Counted from the stretch's first letter, positions 1 through 9,714 are shown. The stretch is DNA of 64,000 nt from Hymenobacter rubidus (GCF_016734815.1 NZ_JAERQF010000009.1:62001-126000), one strand, 5' to 3'. Notes: generated by a model not told the origin, from the sequence alone. A program made the numbers and translations.

Positions 1-367
1 CGGCCTTCATGGGGCCGGTGTGCACTTTGGTGGTTTTGCTCGATTTATTTTCCGAGTACCGCATGTCGGGCGTGCCATCGGCCTTCATTTTGGTGCTGGT
101 CGAGGTTTTGGTCATGCCCGAGGGCGTGGTCATGGTGCTCGACTTGCTCATCGTGCCCGAGCTTTTGCTCATGGTGCTCGATTTGGTCATGCCCGCCGGG
201 TTCTGCATCGTGCTCGACTTCACGGTAGTTTTGGTGGCCGGCGCTTGCACGGAGCGGGTGGTCATTTTCGACGAGTTGCTGCTCGTAGTCGTCGTGGCTG
301 GCGTTTGAGCCGCGGCAGCGCCACCGAGCAGGCTCAGGGAAAGGAGGAAACCAACGATGCGTTTCAT
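1..367 (-). CDS. Secreted Ser/Thr/Met-rich low-complexity protein (3' end outside window)
   Basis: The reading frame starts at the ATG at 365-367 and stays open to the left edge, so the C-terminus is missing. The first ~21 residues (MKRIVGFLLSLSLLGG, then AAAAQ) form a clear Sec signal peptide. The rest is low-complexity, rich in Ser, Thr, Lys and Met, with a loose repeat built on TMSKSS, GMTKSS and SSTMT between about residues 35 and 95. No enzyme motif is visible. The product is probably periplasmic or surface-exposed. No function can be assigned. The signal peptide and consistent codon use make it a believable gene. Confidence 0.7.
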   Translation of the reverse strand, partial: MKRIVGFLLSLSLLGGAAAAQTPATTTTSSNSSKMTTRSVQAPATKTTVKSSTMQNPAGMTKSSTMSKSSGTMSKSSTMTTPSGMTKTSTSTKMKADGTPDMRYSENKSSKTTKVHTGPMKA

Positions 368-594
368 GGAATGGGAATTTTGATGAAGGGTTAAAGATGC
401 AACTCCTACGCAGTCTACGGCCGAGTAGTTGGGGGCCAATGTAGCTATTTTTTGTCCGTCGCCGCCCTTCCTACTGCACCCATCAGCAAACGGTTAAATC
501 TCAGTCACTGGAAGCCCTCCAACCGGTGTCTTTTCACCGCATGCGTTGCGCCCGCTACTGGCCAAAGCCGTTCCGGGGCCGCTGAAAGACAAGC

Positions 595-628
595 AAAAAA
601 GCCCTTGCCGGTGAAGCAAGGGCTTTTT
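595..628 (-). terminator. Intrinsic terminator downstream of trxA
   Basis: The arms aagcccttgc and gcaagggctt enclose a short loop (cggtgaa) and are flanked by an A-run on the left and a T-run on the right, so the structure could work in both directions. It lies just beyond the trxA stop codon. The 289-bp gap between trxA and the leftmost gene holds nothing else I recognise. Confidence 0.8.
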
Positions 629-656
629 CTATATTCTATTCTGGCAAGCAACGGGA

Positions 657-986
657 TTAAGCTGTTACCTGAGCTTCCAGCTTCTGGGCGAGTACGTGCT
701 TGGGCACGGCGCCTACTTGTTTATCAACGATTTGGCCATTTTTGAAGACCAGCAGCGTGGGGATGCTGCGGATACCGAACTTCATCGAGGTTTGGGGGTT
801 GGCGTCTACGTCAACTTTGCCCACCACGACTTTGCCTTCGTATTCGCCGGCCAGCTCCTCTACCACGGGGCCTACCATGCGGCAGGGGCCGCACCATTCG
901 GCCCAGAAGTCAACCAGTACGGGTTTGTCGCCGCCGATGATTTCTTCGAAATTGGCGTCGGTTATTTCAATTGCTTTGTGTCCCAT
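657..986 (-). CDS. trxA: Thioredoxin
   Basis: A 109-residue cytoplasmic thioredoxin, the usual length for the family. The active site WCGPC places the redox cysteines at residues 32 and 35, inside the fold signature [11 protein letters not shown]. The cis-Pro loop ([12 protein letters not shown]) and the C-terminal helix are present. It reduces protein disulfides using thioredoxin reductase, which is not in this window. I chose the start at 986 ([10 protein letters not shown]) because the frame extends 15 codons further upstream but those residues do not match thioredoxins. It is a single-gene unit followed by a strong terminator. Confidence 0.95.
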   Translation of the reverse strand: MGHKAIEITDANFEEIIGGDKPVLVDFWAEWCGPCRMVGPVVEELAGEYEGKVVVGKVDVDANPQTSMKFGIRSIPTLLVFKNGQIVDKQVGAVPKHVLAQKLEAQVTA

Positions 987-1141
987 TTCAATTTGGGTTG
1001 GGGTTAATGAAAGTCTGGCGTATACGGCCAACGGGGTCGCAAGGTAGCAGATTGGATGAGTAAACAGTGAGGGCAGTGGAAAGTTCAGCGCGGCCGGATT
1101 GGCACGGTGAACGGATGGTTTTTCTATCTGAACGCTGAAAA

Positions 1142-1242
1142 GAACGTCATGCTGAGCGCAGCCGAAGCATCTCGCGTGTGGTAGTAACTCAATCGTTCAA
1201 CGATGCGAGCGAGATGCTTCGGCTGCGCTCAGCATGACGTTC
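1142..1242. repeat. Inverted-repeat element, family A, copy 1
   Basis: The 34-bp arms at 1142-1175 and 1209-1242 are perfectly complementary. They contain the core catgctgagcgcagccgaag. The 33-bp loop includes gtagtaactcaatcg, which recurs with small changes in the other copies (27452-27550, 34838-34942, 60661-60767). The element sits just beyond the dnaE stop codon. It encodes nothing and resembles a MITE or REP-like dispersed repeat. Confidence 0.85.
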
Positions 1243-1260
1243 CGTTTGTTTACATTACAC

Positions 1261-4200
1261 CTAAATCAGCGTGCAAACTTCCATATCCAGCTCCTTCATC
1301 TTCTCGATGAAAGCCTTGGGCTCAATCTGAAAGCGGCGCGAGAACATATCCACGGCCAAATGCTCGTGCGGCTCCACGAACTGAATTTCAAGGCGCTTGC
1401 CGCCGGGCGCGTGCTCGATGGCTTCTTCTAGCCGGTCGAGCATGGGGGCGGTCACGGTGCGCAGGTCGAGGCGCACGCGGACGCCTTTGCTGCGCTTTTC
1501 GGCCACGTCGGCCAGCGGCTCCATGGTCAGGATGCGCAGGTCCCACTGGTCCTGGGTGTGGCGGCGCAGCTCCTGCTTGAGCTTCACGTACATGGGCGGC
1601 ACCTGCTCGTTGGGGTAGTTGCGCGGGTTGATGAGGGGCGCGAATTTGGTGTAGTCGTCGCGGAACAGGGCCGGGTTGATGCTCGTCTCGTAGTCCTCCA
1701 GGGTGAAGGTGCAGAATGGCTGGCCGGTTTTGGTGGTCTTGAATAAAACGTTGGTAATGAGGCCGGCTACGGCCATTTCCTTGTTCTTGATTTCGTCGAC
1801 TTTCTCCAGTCCGCAGGTGCAGTAGGCGTCCAGCTCCAGCTTGTAGCTGTCGAGCGGGTGGCCGGATAGGTAGAAGCCCACGACTTCCTTTTCGCGGCGC
1901 AGCTGCTCGGTTTTGCTCCAAGGCTCCATCTCGTGAATTTTGGGCATGGGCGCGGCCACCGCGCCGAATGCGCCCGCGCCAAACAGGCTGTGCTGGGCCG
2001 ATTCCTTGGCCGCGGCGTGCTGCTGGCCCACGCGCATGGCCTTTTCAATCAGGTTTTGGTCGCCGGCCGGGGCATCGAGATACAGGCGGCGGTGCTTGCC
2101 GAAACCGTCGAAGGCGCCGGCCTGGGCCAGGCTTTCGAAGGTTTTCTTGTTCACGGTGCGCAGGTTCACGCGCTTGGCGAAATCAAAAATATCGGAGTAT
2201 TCGCCGGTTTTTTCGCGCTCCTGCACCATGCTTTCCACCGCGAGTTCGCCGGCCCCTTTCACCGCGCCCATGCCGAAACGGATGGCGCCCTCCTGGTTCA
2301 CGTTGAATTTCAGCAGGCTTTCGTTCACGTCAGGGCCCAGCACGGGCACGCCCTGCTTGCGGGCCTCCTCAATGAAGAAGGTCACCTTCTTAATGTCGCC
2401 CATGTTGTTGGTGAGCACGGCGGCCATGTACTCGGCCGGGTAGTTAGCCTTCAGGTAACCAGTCTGATAAGCTACTACCGAGTAAGCGGCCGAGTGCGAA
2501 CGGTTGAAGCCGTACTCGGCAAATTTCTCCATCACGTCGAACACGTCGTTGGCCTTCTTGGCCGGAATACCGTGGATGGTTTTGGCGCCTTCGATGAATT
2601 TCTCCCGCTCCAGAGCCATCTTTTTCATGTCCTTCTTACCCATGGCGCGGCGCAGCAAGTCGGCGCCGCCGAGGGAGTAGCCGGCCAGAATCTGGGCCGT
2701 CTGCATGATTTGCTCCTGGTACACCATGATGCCCTGGCTGTATTCCAGGATGGGTTTCAGCAGCTCGTGCGGGTATTCTACTTCCTCGCGGCCGTGCTTG
2801 CGGTTGATGAAGTTCGGGATGAACTGCATCGGGCCCGGGCGGTAGAGGGCGTTCATGGCAATCAAGTCCTCGATGTTGGTCGGCTTCAAGTCCTTGAGGT
2901 ACTGACGCATCCCTTCGGATTCAAACTGGAATGTGCCGATGGTATCGCCGCGCTGGTAGAGTGCGTAGGTCTTCTCGTCGTCGAGCGGAATGTTGTCGAT
3001 GTCGATTTTCACGCCGTGGTTGCGCTCAATCAGGTTCATGGCGTCCACGATGACGGTCAGGGTTTTAAGCCCCAGAAAGTCCATCTTCAGCATACCTGCC
3101 GATTCAATCACCTTGCCGTCGAACTGCGTGATGAGCAGGTCGGAGTCCTTAGAGGTCGAAACCGGGATGTACTTCGTGATATCGTCGGGCGCGATGATGA
3201 CGCCAGCCGCGTGGATGCCCGTGTTGCGCACCGAGCCTTCGAGCTGGGTGGCGAGGCGCAGAATCTGGCCCTTGAGGTTATCCGGCGATTCGTCGCGCCG
3301 AATCATGTCCAGTTCCTGATTTTCGGCGAAGGCGCCGGCCAGGGTGGTGCCGGGTTTTTCGGGCACCATCTTGGTCAGGTCGTTGGTTTGCGGCAGGGGC
3401 AATTCCATGGCGCGGGCCACGTCTTTGATAGACGATTTGGCGGCCATGGTACCGAAGGTGATAATTTGGGCCACCTGCGTCTTGCCGTATTTATTCACCA
3501 CGTAGTCAATGACTTTCTGACGGTTCACGTCGTCAAAGTCAATGTCGATATCGGGCATCGACACGCGCTCGGGGTTTAGGAAACGCTCGAACAGCAACGA
3601 GTACTTGATGGGGTCGATGTTGGTAATGCCCACGCAGTAGGCCACGGCCGAGCCGGCGGCCGAACCCCGGCCCGGGCCCACGGCCACGCCAATGTTGCGG
3701 CCGTGGTTGATGAAGTCCTGCGTGATGAGGAAGTAGCCCGCGAAACCCATCGTCTGGATGATGCGGAGCTCGTAATCAAGCCGTTCCTCCACCTCGGGGG
3801 TGCGCTCAGAGTAGCGCGGCGGCTTGCTCATCGTCACGACGCCCTTGCCGGCGCTGGGGCCGAACGCGCCCACGTAGGTCAGCTCGCGCAGGAATTCGTC
3901 GGCGTTGGCGAAGGGCGCGGGAATGGGGAAGTTGGGCAACAGAATGTCGCGCGCCAGCTTGGGCGGCGTGATTTTGTCGACAATCTCATTGGTGTTGTCC
4001 ACGCTCTCGGGCACGTCGGCGAACAGCTCGTTCATCTGCGCCTGGGTTTTGAAGAAGAACTGGTCGTTGGCGAAGCCGAAGCGGGTGTGCGGCTTGGGCT
4101 TCTGCAGCTCCTCGTCGATGCGGCGCAGCTGGCGCTGGGCGTTTTCGTCGCGGCTGTGGTCGCGGCGCAGGTTGTCGAGCAGGTCGTATTTCACCTCGCC

Positions 4201-4974
4201 CTTGCCCGTCATCAGGGTGTAGTAGTTGGTGCGGATGTCGCCGACGGGGATGCTGTGCTCCTCGCCGGTGTTCACGCACAGCAGCAGGTCGTGGGCGGCG
4301 TAATCGGTCTGGTCAACGTAGTGCGAGTCGTTGGTGCAGATGACTTTAACGTTGTATTTCCTCGCAAAGCCCAGCAATATCTGGTTCACGTCTTCCTGGC
4401 TTTTGCCGGTGCCGTCGAAATTCATCAGGCCGTGGCGCTGGATTTCGATATAATAGTCCTCACCAAACAAATCGAGCCACCACTTCAGCTTTTCCTCGGC
4501 CTGGGCCTCGGTGCCGAAGAGAATAGTTTGGGGAATCTCGGCGCCGATGCAGCACGAGGTGGCAATCAGGCCCTCGTGGTATTTTACCAGCAGCTCCTTG
4601 TCGATGCGCGGGAACTTGGAGTACACGCCCTCGATAAAGCTCATGGAGCAGAGCTTACTCAGGTTGTGGTAGCCGGCCTGGTCCTTGGCCAGCAGCAGCT
4701 GGTGGTGGCGGGTGTCGCGCTCGCCTTTCTCGCGGCTGAAGGCTTTTTTGTGGCGGTCTTCCACCAGGTAGAACTCGCAGCCCACAATGGGCTTCACGTT
4801 GTACTTGTTGGCCTCGGCCACGAAGTTGAACGCACCGAACATGTTGCCGTGGTCGGTGAGGGCCACGGCGGGCATGCCGTCCTTCTGGGCCTTCTTCATC
4901 AGGGCTCCGATGCTGGCCTGGCCATCAAGAAGCGAATACTGCGTGTGCGAGTGAAGGTGTGAGAACGTGGGCAT
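1261..4974 (-). CDS. dnaE: DNA polymerase III alpha subunit (replicative polymerase)
   Basis: This is the catalytic subunit of the replicative polymerase, 1237 residues, within the usual size for DnaE1. An N-terminal PHP domain begins at once (HLHSHTQYSLLDG, then ALTDHGNMFG), with its metal-ligand histidines present. The palm domain has PGRGSAAGS and the catalytic aspartates in PDIDIDFDD near residue 475. The third aspartate lies in KMDFLGLKTLT near residue 630. A C-terminal OB-fold (VAGLITNVLFKTTKTGQPF) follows. No intein or frameshift is visible. The gene is monocistronic and flanked on both sides by inverted-repeat elements (1142-1242 and 4982-5055). Confidence 0.97.
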   Translation of the reverse strand: MPTFSHLHSHTQYSLLDGQASIGALMKKAQKDGMPAVALTDHGNMFGAFNFVAEANKYNVKPIVGCEFYLVEDRHKKAFSREKGERDTRHHQLLLAKDQAGYHNLSKLCSMSFIEGVYSKFPRIDKELLVKYHEGLIATSCCIGAEIPQTILFGTEAQAEEKLKWWLDLFGEDYYIEIQRHGLMNFDGTGKSQEDVNQILLGFARKYNVKVICTNDSHYVDQTDYAAHDLLLCVNTGEEHSIPVGDIRTNYYTLMTGKGEVKYDLLDNLRRDHSRDENAQRQLRRIDEELQKPKPHTRFGFANDQFFFKTQAQMNELFADVPESVDNTNEIVDKITPPKLARDILLPNFPIPAPFANADEFLRELTYVGAFGPSAGKGVVTMSKPPRYSERTPEVEERLDYELRIIQTMGFAGYFLITQDFINHGRNIGVAVGPGRGSAAGSAVAYCVGITNIDPIKYSLLFERFLNPERVSMPDIDIDFDDVNRQKVIDYVVNKYGKTQVAQIITFGTMAAKSSIKDVARAMELPLPQTNDLTKMVPEKPGTTLAGAFAENQELDMIRRDESPDNLKGQILRLATQLEGSVRNTGIHAAGVIIAPDDITKYIPVSTSKDSDLLITQFDGKVIESAGMLKMDFLGLKTLTVIVDAMNLIERNHGVKIDIDNIPLDDEKTYALYQRGDTIGTFQFESEGMRQYLKDLKPTNIEDLIAMNALYRPGPMQFIPNFINRKHGREEVEYPHELLKPILEYSQGIMVYQEQIMQTAQILAGYSLGGADLLRRAMGKKDMKKMALEREKFIEGAKTIHGIPAKKANDVFDVMEKFAEYGFNRSHSAAYSVVAYQTGYLKANYPAEYMAAVLTNNMGDIKKVTFFIEEARKQGVPVLGPDVNESLLKFNVNQEGAIRFGMGAVKGAGELAVESMVQEREKTGEYSDIFDFAKRVNLRTVNKKTFESLAQAGAFDGFGKHRRLYLDAPAGDQNLIEKAMRVGQQHAAAKESAQHSLFGAGAFGAVAAPMPKIHEMEPWSKTEQLRREKEVVGFYLSGHPLDSYKLELDAYCTCGLEKVDEIKNKEMAVAGLITNVLFKTTKTGQPFCTFTLEDYETSINPALFRDDYTKFAPLINPRNYPNEQVPPMYVKLKQELRRHTQDQWDLRILTMEPLADVAEKRSKGVRVRLDLRTVTAPMLDRLEEAIEHAPGGKRLEIQFVEPHEHLAVDMFSRRFQIEPKAFIEKMKELDMEVCTLI

Positions 4975-4981
4975 CAGGCGC

Positions 4982-5055
4982 TGCGCTTAATGAGGAATGA
5001 GGAATGAGGAATGAGGAATTGTCGTTTGAGAATTCCTCATTCCTCATTCCTCATT
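4982..5055. repeat. Inverted-repeat element, family B (aatgagg type), copy 1
   Basis: The left arm is a run of aatgagg-type 7-bp units preceded by ctgcgctt. The right arm (5031-5055) is the complementary run of attcctc units. The ten-base loop is gtcgtttgag. The same element, with the same ctgcgcttaatga left end, recurs at 16173-16257 and 16802-16889. It lies between the dnaE start and the lytic transglycosylase stop. Confidence 0.85.
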
Positions 5056-5136
5056 TTAGTAAAGATACCCCCGGCGGGGGAGCTTTGCCAAACGCCATTT
5101 CCCTGCTGCCTGATTCCCTGAGCGCTGCGTTTTTGC

Positions 5137-7605
5137 TTACTTAGCTGGGGCCGATACGCGCAGCACCTCTCCTATTTTCACGGCACCGTCCGGCTTGTTG
5201 TTCCAGGCTTGCAGGTCGGCCACGCTCACTTTGTAGAGACGGGCAATGCTGTATAAAGTCTCGCCCTTCGCTACGGTATGCTGAGCATCCGTCGTGACCG
5301 AAGCTGGCGCGGGCGCTGAGGCAGTACCGGGTGAACCAGTAGCCGAAGCGCCTTTTTTGGGCACGTATAGTAAGGCAGGGTTAATGTGGCCGGTCGCACG
5401 GCCAGACGGGGACGGCACGGGAGCAGGCGCTTGGGTAGCTTGGGCCGCGGGCGCCGTTGGCTTGGCTACGGCGCCCGCGGCCGGAGCAGGCTGGGTGTCC
5501 GTAGCCGTTAACGTCAGCACTTGGCCCACATTCAGTCCATAGGGCGGCTGCAGGTGGTTGGCGGCAATGAGCGTAGCGGGCGGCATGCTGTAGAGACGGC
5601 TCACCGAGTACACTGTCTCGTGCGCCTCGACCACATGCGTGCCGGTGTTGGGGACGGTGCGAGGCCCCGGAGTCGTTGGCTTGGGCGTGGCTACAGCATT
5701 AGACGGCGCGGGCACAGAAACAGCCTTAGGCGCTACAACCGGAGCAACCGCCGCGGGAATTACTTCCTTTGCTGGCCTGGGCACCGGGCTGGGGGCGACT
5801 GGCAAAGGCTTAGCCGCAGCCGGCGGACGCTTGACAGCAGGCTCGGCAACGGCCACATCGGCCGGGCGTGGTTCATCAGCCAGGGGCGCGGGGGCTGGCA
5901 CGGCAACGGGCGGCGGCAAATAAGTAGCCTTGGCGGAGGAGGGACGAAGGGGCGCGGGCACCGGGCGAGCCGGCGCCGAGGCGGGCATGGGCACCGCGGG
6001 TGCTACGGCTGCTGGCGCAGGAGCGGGCGTCGGCGTGGCTGCCGGCACCACGGCTACCGGCGCAGGCGCAGGAGCAGGTGCTGGAGCCGCTGCAGCGGTG
6101 GTGGCAGTAGAAAGCGTTTCGCCCCAGCCATCGGCATCTTCGGTGGTGACGCGCTTGGTTTTACCGGCGTCGCTCTTGACTTTAATTTTTACCTTCACCT
6201 GGCCGCTTTCGGTAGCCACGTCGCGGCGAATAGCTACTGGGGCATTGGCCTGATTTAGCAATACATCCGTTTCAGTTTCGGCGGCCGTGGCGGCCACGAT
6301 GGGCCGCTCCAGAGCGGCGCCTTCGGGCAGGGTACGGTACTCAATAGCTGTTTCGCGGGGGCGGGTGTGCTGCAGCCACAGCACCCGGCCGGGGCGCAGC
6401 TCCTCCACGCGGGCCATGCGGTTTTTGCTCAGCACGGCTTTTTTGCGCATGCCGTACTTCTGGGCCACGTCAAAAATGGATTCGCCGGGCTGCAGCACGT
6501 GGTATTCCACGGCGGCGAGGTCGCGCTTTTTTTCCAGAAAATACGGCCGGCCGGTCACGGCGACATCGAAACCGGATATTTCGTTGTGATGCAAAAACTC
6601 ACCCAGGCGCTGGTGGCCGCGGCGGGCCAGGTCGGCGGTAGATTCGCCGGGCAGGGCAATGAGGGCGCGCAGGTTGTTGACCCGCACTTCGGCCGAGCTG
6701 GCCGCGAGCGTGGGCATGGCCAACAGCTCTTTGCTGCTTTGCAGGCGCTGGTTGGCGGCAATGCCGGCGGCCTGGGTCACGTCGCCCACGGGCACGATGA
6801 GCGTATAGGTCTTGTCGGTGGGCACGGCGGCGGCTAGCAGCCAACGGTTGTGGGCGGCCAGCGCGGCCGGCTCCACGTGCAGGGCCAGGGCCTGGCTTTG
6901 AATGGTTTGGCCGGCCACGGCGGGAAATTCCTGGAGGCGCAGTGCCGGACTGGGGTTGAGGCCACAGGCGGGCTCAAACGCAATTTTCTGGGCCAGAAAC
7001 ATCAGCACGTAGGGCGCCGTGGCCTCCGTGATGGCCATTTCGGTGGCGTCGAAATCGGTGGGCAGGGTGTAGGGCTTCACGCCGCCCAGGCCCGTGTAAT
7101 AGCTCAGCAGGGCATTGAGCCAATTGTGGAGGCTGGTGTTGCTGCGGGTGAGGTAGCGGGCGGCGGCGCGGGTGCTGGCCGTGAGGTGCTGCCGCTCATC
7201 CACGGCTCCGTTCACGAGCAGGCCCAGGTCGGTAGCGGTTTCCTGCTTGAGCTGCCAGTAGCCCACGGCTTCGTGGTTGCTGCGGGCGTCGCCTTGCAGG
7301 GCGCTTTCCTGCAAGGCCAGGTAGCGGAAATCGAGCGGCACGCCTTCTTCCTTCAGCACCCGGTCGATGATGGGAAACGAGGCATCGGCCAAATCGACGC
7401 GGGCCTGGAACGACGGCTGGTGGCGGCACAGGCCGTCGGCTTTCTGCTGCACCAGGCGCTGGGCTTCTTCGTTCAGCACCAAGTGGATGCCAGCAACGTT
7501 CATCGCGGCGGGCACGTCGGGGTGCAGGCGCGGGGCCAGGGGTTGGGCGGCCAGCGGGCCGGTCAGACTGACAAGTATGAGGAGAAAAGCAACGGGATTT
7601 CGCAT
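5137..7605 (-). CDS. LysM-containing lytic murein transglycosylase (MltD-like)
   Basis: An 822-residue periplasmic or outer-membrane-associated enzyme that cleaves peptidoglycan between MurNAc and GlcNAc. After the signal peptide (MRNPVAFLLILVSLTG, then PLAAQ) comes an SLT domain with the catalytic Glu in YLALQESAL near residue 100, and the AVGYWQLK and YLTRS motifs of MltD relatives. One LysM follows (VLQPGESIFDVAQKYGM). A long Ala/Pro-rich linker of about 200 residues comes next, then two C-terminal LysM repeats (VEAHETVYSVSRLY; VAKGETLYSIARLY) that bind glycan. The start at 7605 is preferred to an upstream in-frame Met because it begins the signal peptide. The Ala/Pro linker is long for the family. 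Confidence 0.92.
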   Translation of the reverse strand: MRNPVAFLLILVSLTGPLAAQPLAPRLHPDVPAAMNVAGIHLVLNEEAQRLVQQKADGLCRHQPSFQARVDLADASFPIIDRVLKEEGVPLDFRYLALQESALQGDARSNHEAVGYWQLKQETATDLGLLVNGAVDERQHLTASTRAAARYLTRSNTSLHNWLNALLSYYTGLGGVKPYTLPTDFDATEMAITEATAPYVLMFLAQKIAFEPACGLNPSPALRLQEFPAVAGQTIQSQALALHVEPAALAAHNRWLLAAAVPTDKTYTLIVPVGDVTQAAGIAANQRLQSSKELLAMPTLAASSAEVRVNNLRALIALPGESTADLARRGHQRLGEFLHHNEISGFDVAVTGRPYFLEKKRDLAAVEYHVLQPGESIFDVAQKYGMRKKAVLSKNRMARVEELRPGRVLWLQHTRPRETAIEYRTLPEGAALERPIVAATAAETETDVLLNQANAPVAIRRDVATESGQVKVKIKVKSDAGKTKRVTTEDADGWGETLSTATTAAAAPAPAPAPAPVAVVPAATPTPAPAPAAVAPAVPMPASAPARPVPAPLRPSSAKATYLPPPVAVPAPAPLADEPRPADVAVAEPAVKRPPAAAKPLPVAPSPVPRPAKEVIPAAVAPVVAPKAVSVPAPSNAVATPKPTTPGPRTVPNTGTHVVEAHETVYSVSRLYSMPPATLIAANHLQPPYGLNVGQVLTLTATDTQPAPAAGAVAKPTAPAAQATQAPAPVPSPSGRATGHINPALLYVPKKGASATGSPGTASAPAPASVTTDAQHTVAKGETLYSIARLYKVSVADLQAWNNKPDGAVKIGEVLRVSAPAK

Positions 7606-7734
7606 AGGCAACGCGGGCAGGCAGTCGCCACAGCGGCGGCTTTCGGCCCGGAAGCTACAAAGAACCTGAATTTTGAGCAATTTGGGCGAAAGGTGCGCGC
7701 TAGGTCACTTCAGAACCGGTGCGCAGGGTCGGAC

Positions 7735-7742
7735 TATATTTG
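7735..7742 (+). promoter_or_regulatory. Bacteroidota -7 promoter element (TATATTTG)
   Basis: It matches TAnnTTTG exactly and lies 27 bp before the ATG of the T9SS gene at 7770. I see no convincing -33 TTG at the right spacing. Confidence 0.5.
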
Positions 7743-7769
7743 ATAACACTTATTCTTTTCCCTTCTTCC

Positions 7770-9506
7770 ATGAAATCTTTCTACTCCCTGTTTCCCGTGG
7801 GCCTGCTGGCTCTGCTACTCCTCGCCAGTTGCCTGCCAGTGGCAGCCCAGGCACCGGCCTGGCAGTCGGCGCAGGCCGTGGCGGTGGCCTCAGGGGCGGC
7901 TACCAACCCCTACTCGGTAGTAACGGCCACGGCTGTCGATGCTGCGGGCAATGTATTCCTAGCCGGGCAGTTCACGAATACAGTGGCACTTGGCGGCACC
8001 ACGCTGACCAGCCTCGGCAGCTATGACGTGTTCGTGGCCAAATTTAACCCGGCCAGCAACCAGTTCGTGTGGGCGCAACGGGCCGGCGGCACGGGCACAG
8101 ACTATGTCAGGGCGCTGGCCGTGAGCGGCGCCAGCCTATACGTAGCGGGGGCTTTTGCCAGTGCCACGGCGGGCTTTGGTCCCACCACGCTAACCAACGC
8201 AAGCGCCAGCAGCTCTGGTGATGTGTTCGTGGCTAAGCTCACCGATGCGGGCCCTACTGGCAGCTTCGCCTGGGCACAGCGAGCCGGCAGCACAGGCGAC
8301 GATATAGCGTACGCGCTGGCCCTGAGCGGCACCAGCATATACGTAGCGGGGGCTTTTGCCGGTGCCACGGCGAGCTTTGGCCCCACCACGCTGACCAACG
8401 CGGGACCCAGCAACTCTAGTGACGTATTCTTGGCTAAGCTCATCGATGCGGGCGCTACCAGCAGCTTCGCCTGGGCGCAGCGGGCCGGCGGCACGGACAT
8501 TGATTATGCCAATGCGCTGGCCATAAGTGGAAACAACGTGTATCTGGCTGGCACTTTTGCTGGCGCTACGGCCGGCTTTGGCTCCATTACGCTGACCAAC
8601 GCGGGCGCCGGCGCAGGCACTCCCGACGTATTTGTGGCCAAGCTCACCGATGCAGGCCCCACCAGTAGCTTCGCCTGGGCGCAGCGGGCCGGCGGCACGG
8701 ACTACGATGTTATCAACGCGTTGGCCGTGAGTGGTACCAGCGTGTACGTGGCCGGCGGTTTTGGCAGTTCCATAGCAGACTTTGGGCCTGCCACCTTGGC
8801 CAGTACAGGCTTTTTGGACGTATTTGTGGCCAAAATCACGGATGCGGGCAGCACCGGTAGCTTCGTGTGGGCGCGACGGGCCGGCGGTACGCAATTCGAC
8901 ACTGCTTACGCGCTGGCCGTGAGTGGCACCGGCGTGTACTTAACAGGCACTTTCGGCAGCCCCACGGCCGGCTTCGGCTCCACCACCCTGACCAACGCGG
9001 ACGCTACTACCGGCTTCGCCGACACATTCGTGGCCAAACTCACTGACGTAGGCAGCACGGGCAATTTCGTATGGGCGCAGCGGGCCGGTGGTATGGGAAG
9101 CGACGTGGCAACCACGATGGCCGTGAGCGGCAGCAGTGTGTATGCAGCGGGATACCTTGACAGTCCCACGGCCAGCTTCGGCCCTGCCATCATTACCAAG
9201 CCGACTGCCAACTCCTTCCTCGGCTTCCTGGCCTCCCTCACCGACCCCACCCTGACGGCCACCACGGCCGCTGGGCCTCGCGAGCCGGCCGCCCTCTTCC
9301 CCAACCCGGCCCGCCACGCGGCCACCCTGCGCCTGCCCGTCGGCACTGCCCCCGCCCCGCTCACGCTGAGCGACGCGCTGGGCCGGGCCGTGCGCCGCTA
9401 CCCCGCCCCGACCGGCCCCGAGGCCGTGCTCGACCTGCGCGGGCTGCCCGCCGGCCTCTACCTGCTGCACGGCGCCGGCTCGGCTCAGCGCCTGGCAGTG
9501 GAGTAG
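7770..9506 (+). CDS. Secreted repeat protein with T9SS type A sorting domain
   Basis: A 578-residue exported protein. The N-terminus (MKSFYSLFPVGLLALLLLAS, then CLPVAAQA) is a signal peptide. The LASC could also be read as a lipobox. The body is about seven repeats of roughly 65 residues with the pattern FAWAQRAGGT, ALAVSGTSVYVAG, FGPTTLTNA, DVFVAKLTDAG, resembling SBBP/beta-propeller repeats. The last ~75 residues are a T9SS type A sorting domain (ALFPNPARHAATLRLP, GLPAGLYLLHG). It is therefore expected to cross the outer membrane by the T9SS and be attached or released at the surface. The substrate is unknown. Confidence 0.9.
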   Translation: MKSFYSLFPVGLLALLLLASCLPVAAQAPAWQSAQAVAVASGAATNPYSVVTATAVDAAGNVFLAGQFTNTVALGGTTLTSLGSYDVFVAKFNPASNQFVWAQRAGGTGTDYVRALAVSGASLYVAGAFASATAGFGPTTLTNASASSSGDVFVAKLTDAGPTGSFAWAQRAGSTGDDIAYALALSGTSIYVAGAFAGATASFGPTTLTNAGPSNSSDVFLAKLIDAGATSSFAWAQRAGGTDIDYANALAISGNNVYLAGTFAGATAGFGSITLTNAGAGAGTPDVFVAKLTDAGPTSSFAWAQRAGGTDYDVINALAVSGTSVYVAGGFGSSIADFGPATLASTGFLDVFVAKITDAGSTGSFVWARRAGGTQFDTAYALAVSGTGVYLTGTFGSPTAGFGSTTLTNADATTGFADTFVAKLTDVGSTGNFVWAQRAGGMGSDVATTMAVSGSSVYAAGYLDSPTASFGPAIITKPTANSFLGFLASLTDPTLTATTAAGPREPAALFPNPARHAATLRLPVGTAPAPLTLSDALGRAVRRYPAPTGPEAVLDLRGLPAGLYLLHGAGSAQRLAVE

Positions 9507-9537
9507 CGCGGAGGGCGCAAACCAAGTGGCGGATTGG

Positions 9538-9686
9538 CCGCGTAGCGGCGGCAGGTTTGCCGTATCGATTCAACGCGAAAGGAAAAGCCGCGTAGGGGTG
9601 ACAGAACGTCTCGCGCCTCTGCCACCGCTACGCGGCTTTTCCAATCTTCATAAACTGGTTGCTACAAACCTGCCGCCGCTATGCGG
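9538..9686. repeat. Nested double inverted repeat
   Basis: The outer arms 9538-9559 and 9665-9686 are complementary over 22 bp with one mismatch. The inner arms 9581-9595 (ggaaaagccgcgtag) and 9628-9642 are perfectly complementary. Both arm pairs contain the core gccgcgtag. The element fills the space between convergent genes and may act as a bidirectional terminator. Confidence 0.8.
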
Positions 9687-9714
9687 CTAGCGCAGTACGT
9701 TGCAACTTGGGTTT

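Noticed and set aside
1933-3579. Long open frame on the plus strand opposite dnaE
   Set aside because: It is the antisense shadow of a conserved replicative polymerase gene in high-GC DNA, with no recognisable protein motif.
1261-4974. Intein in dnaE
   Set aside because: The protein is of normal length and the catalytic motifs are uninterrupted.
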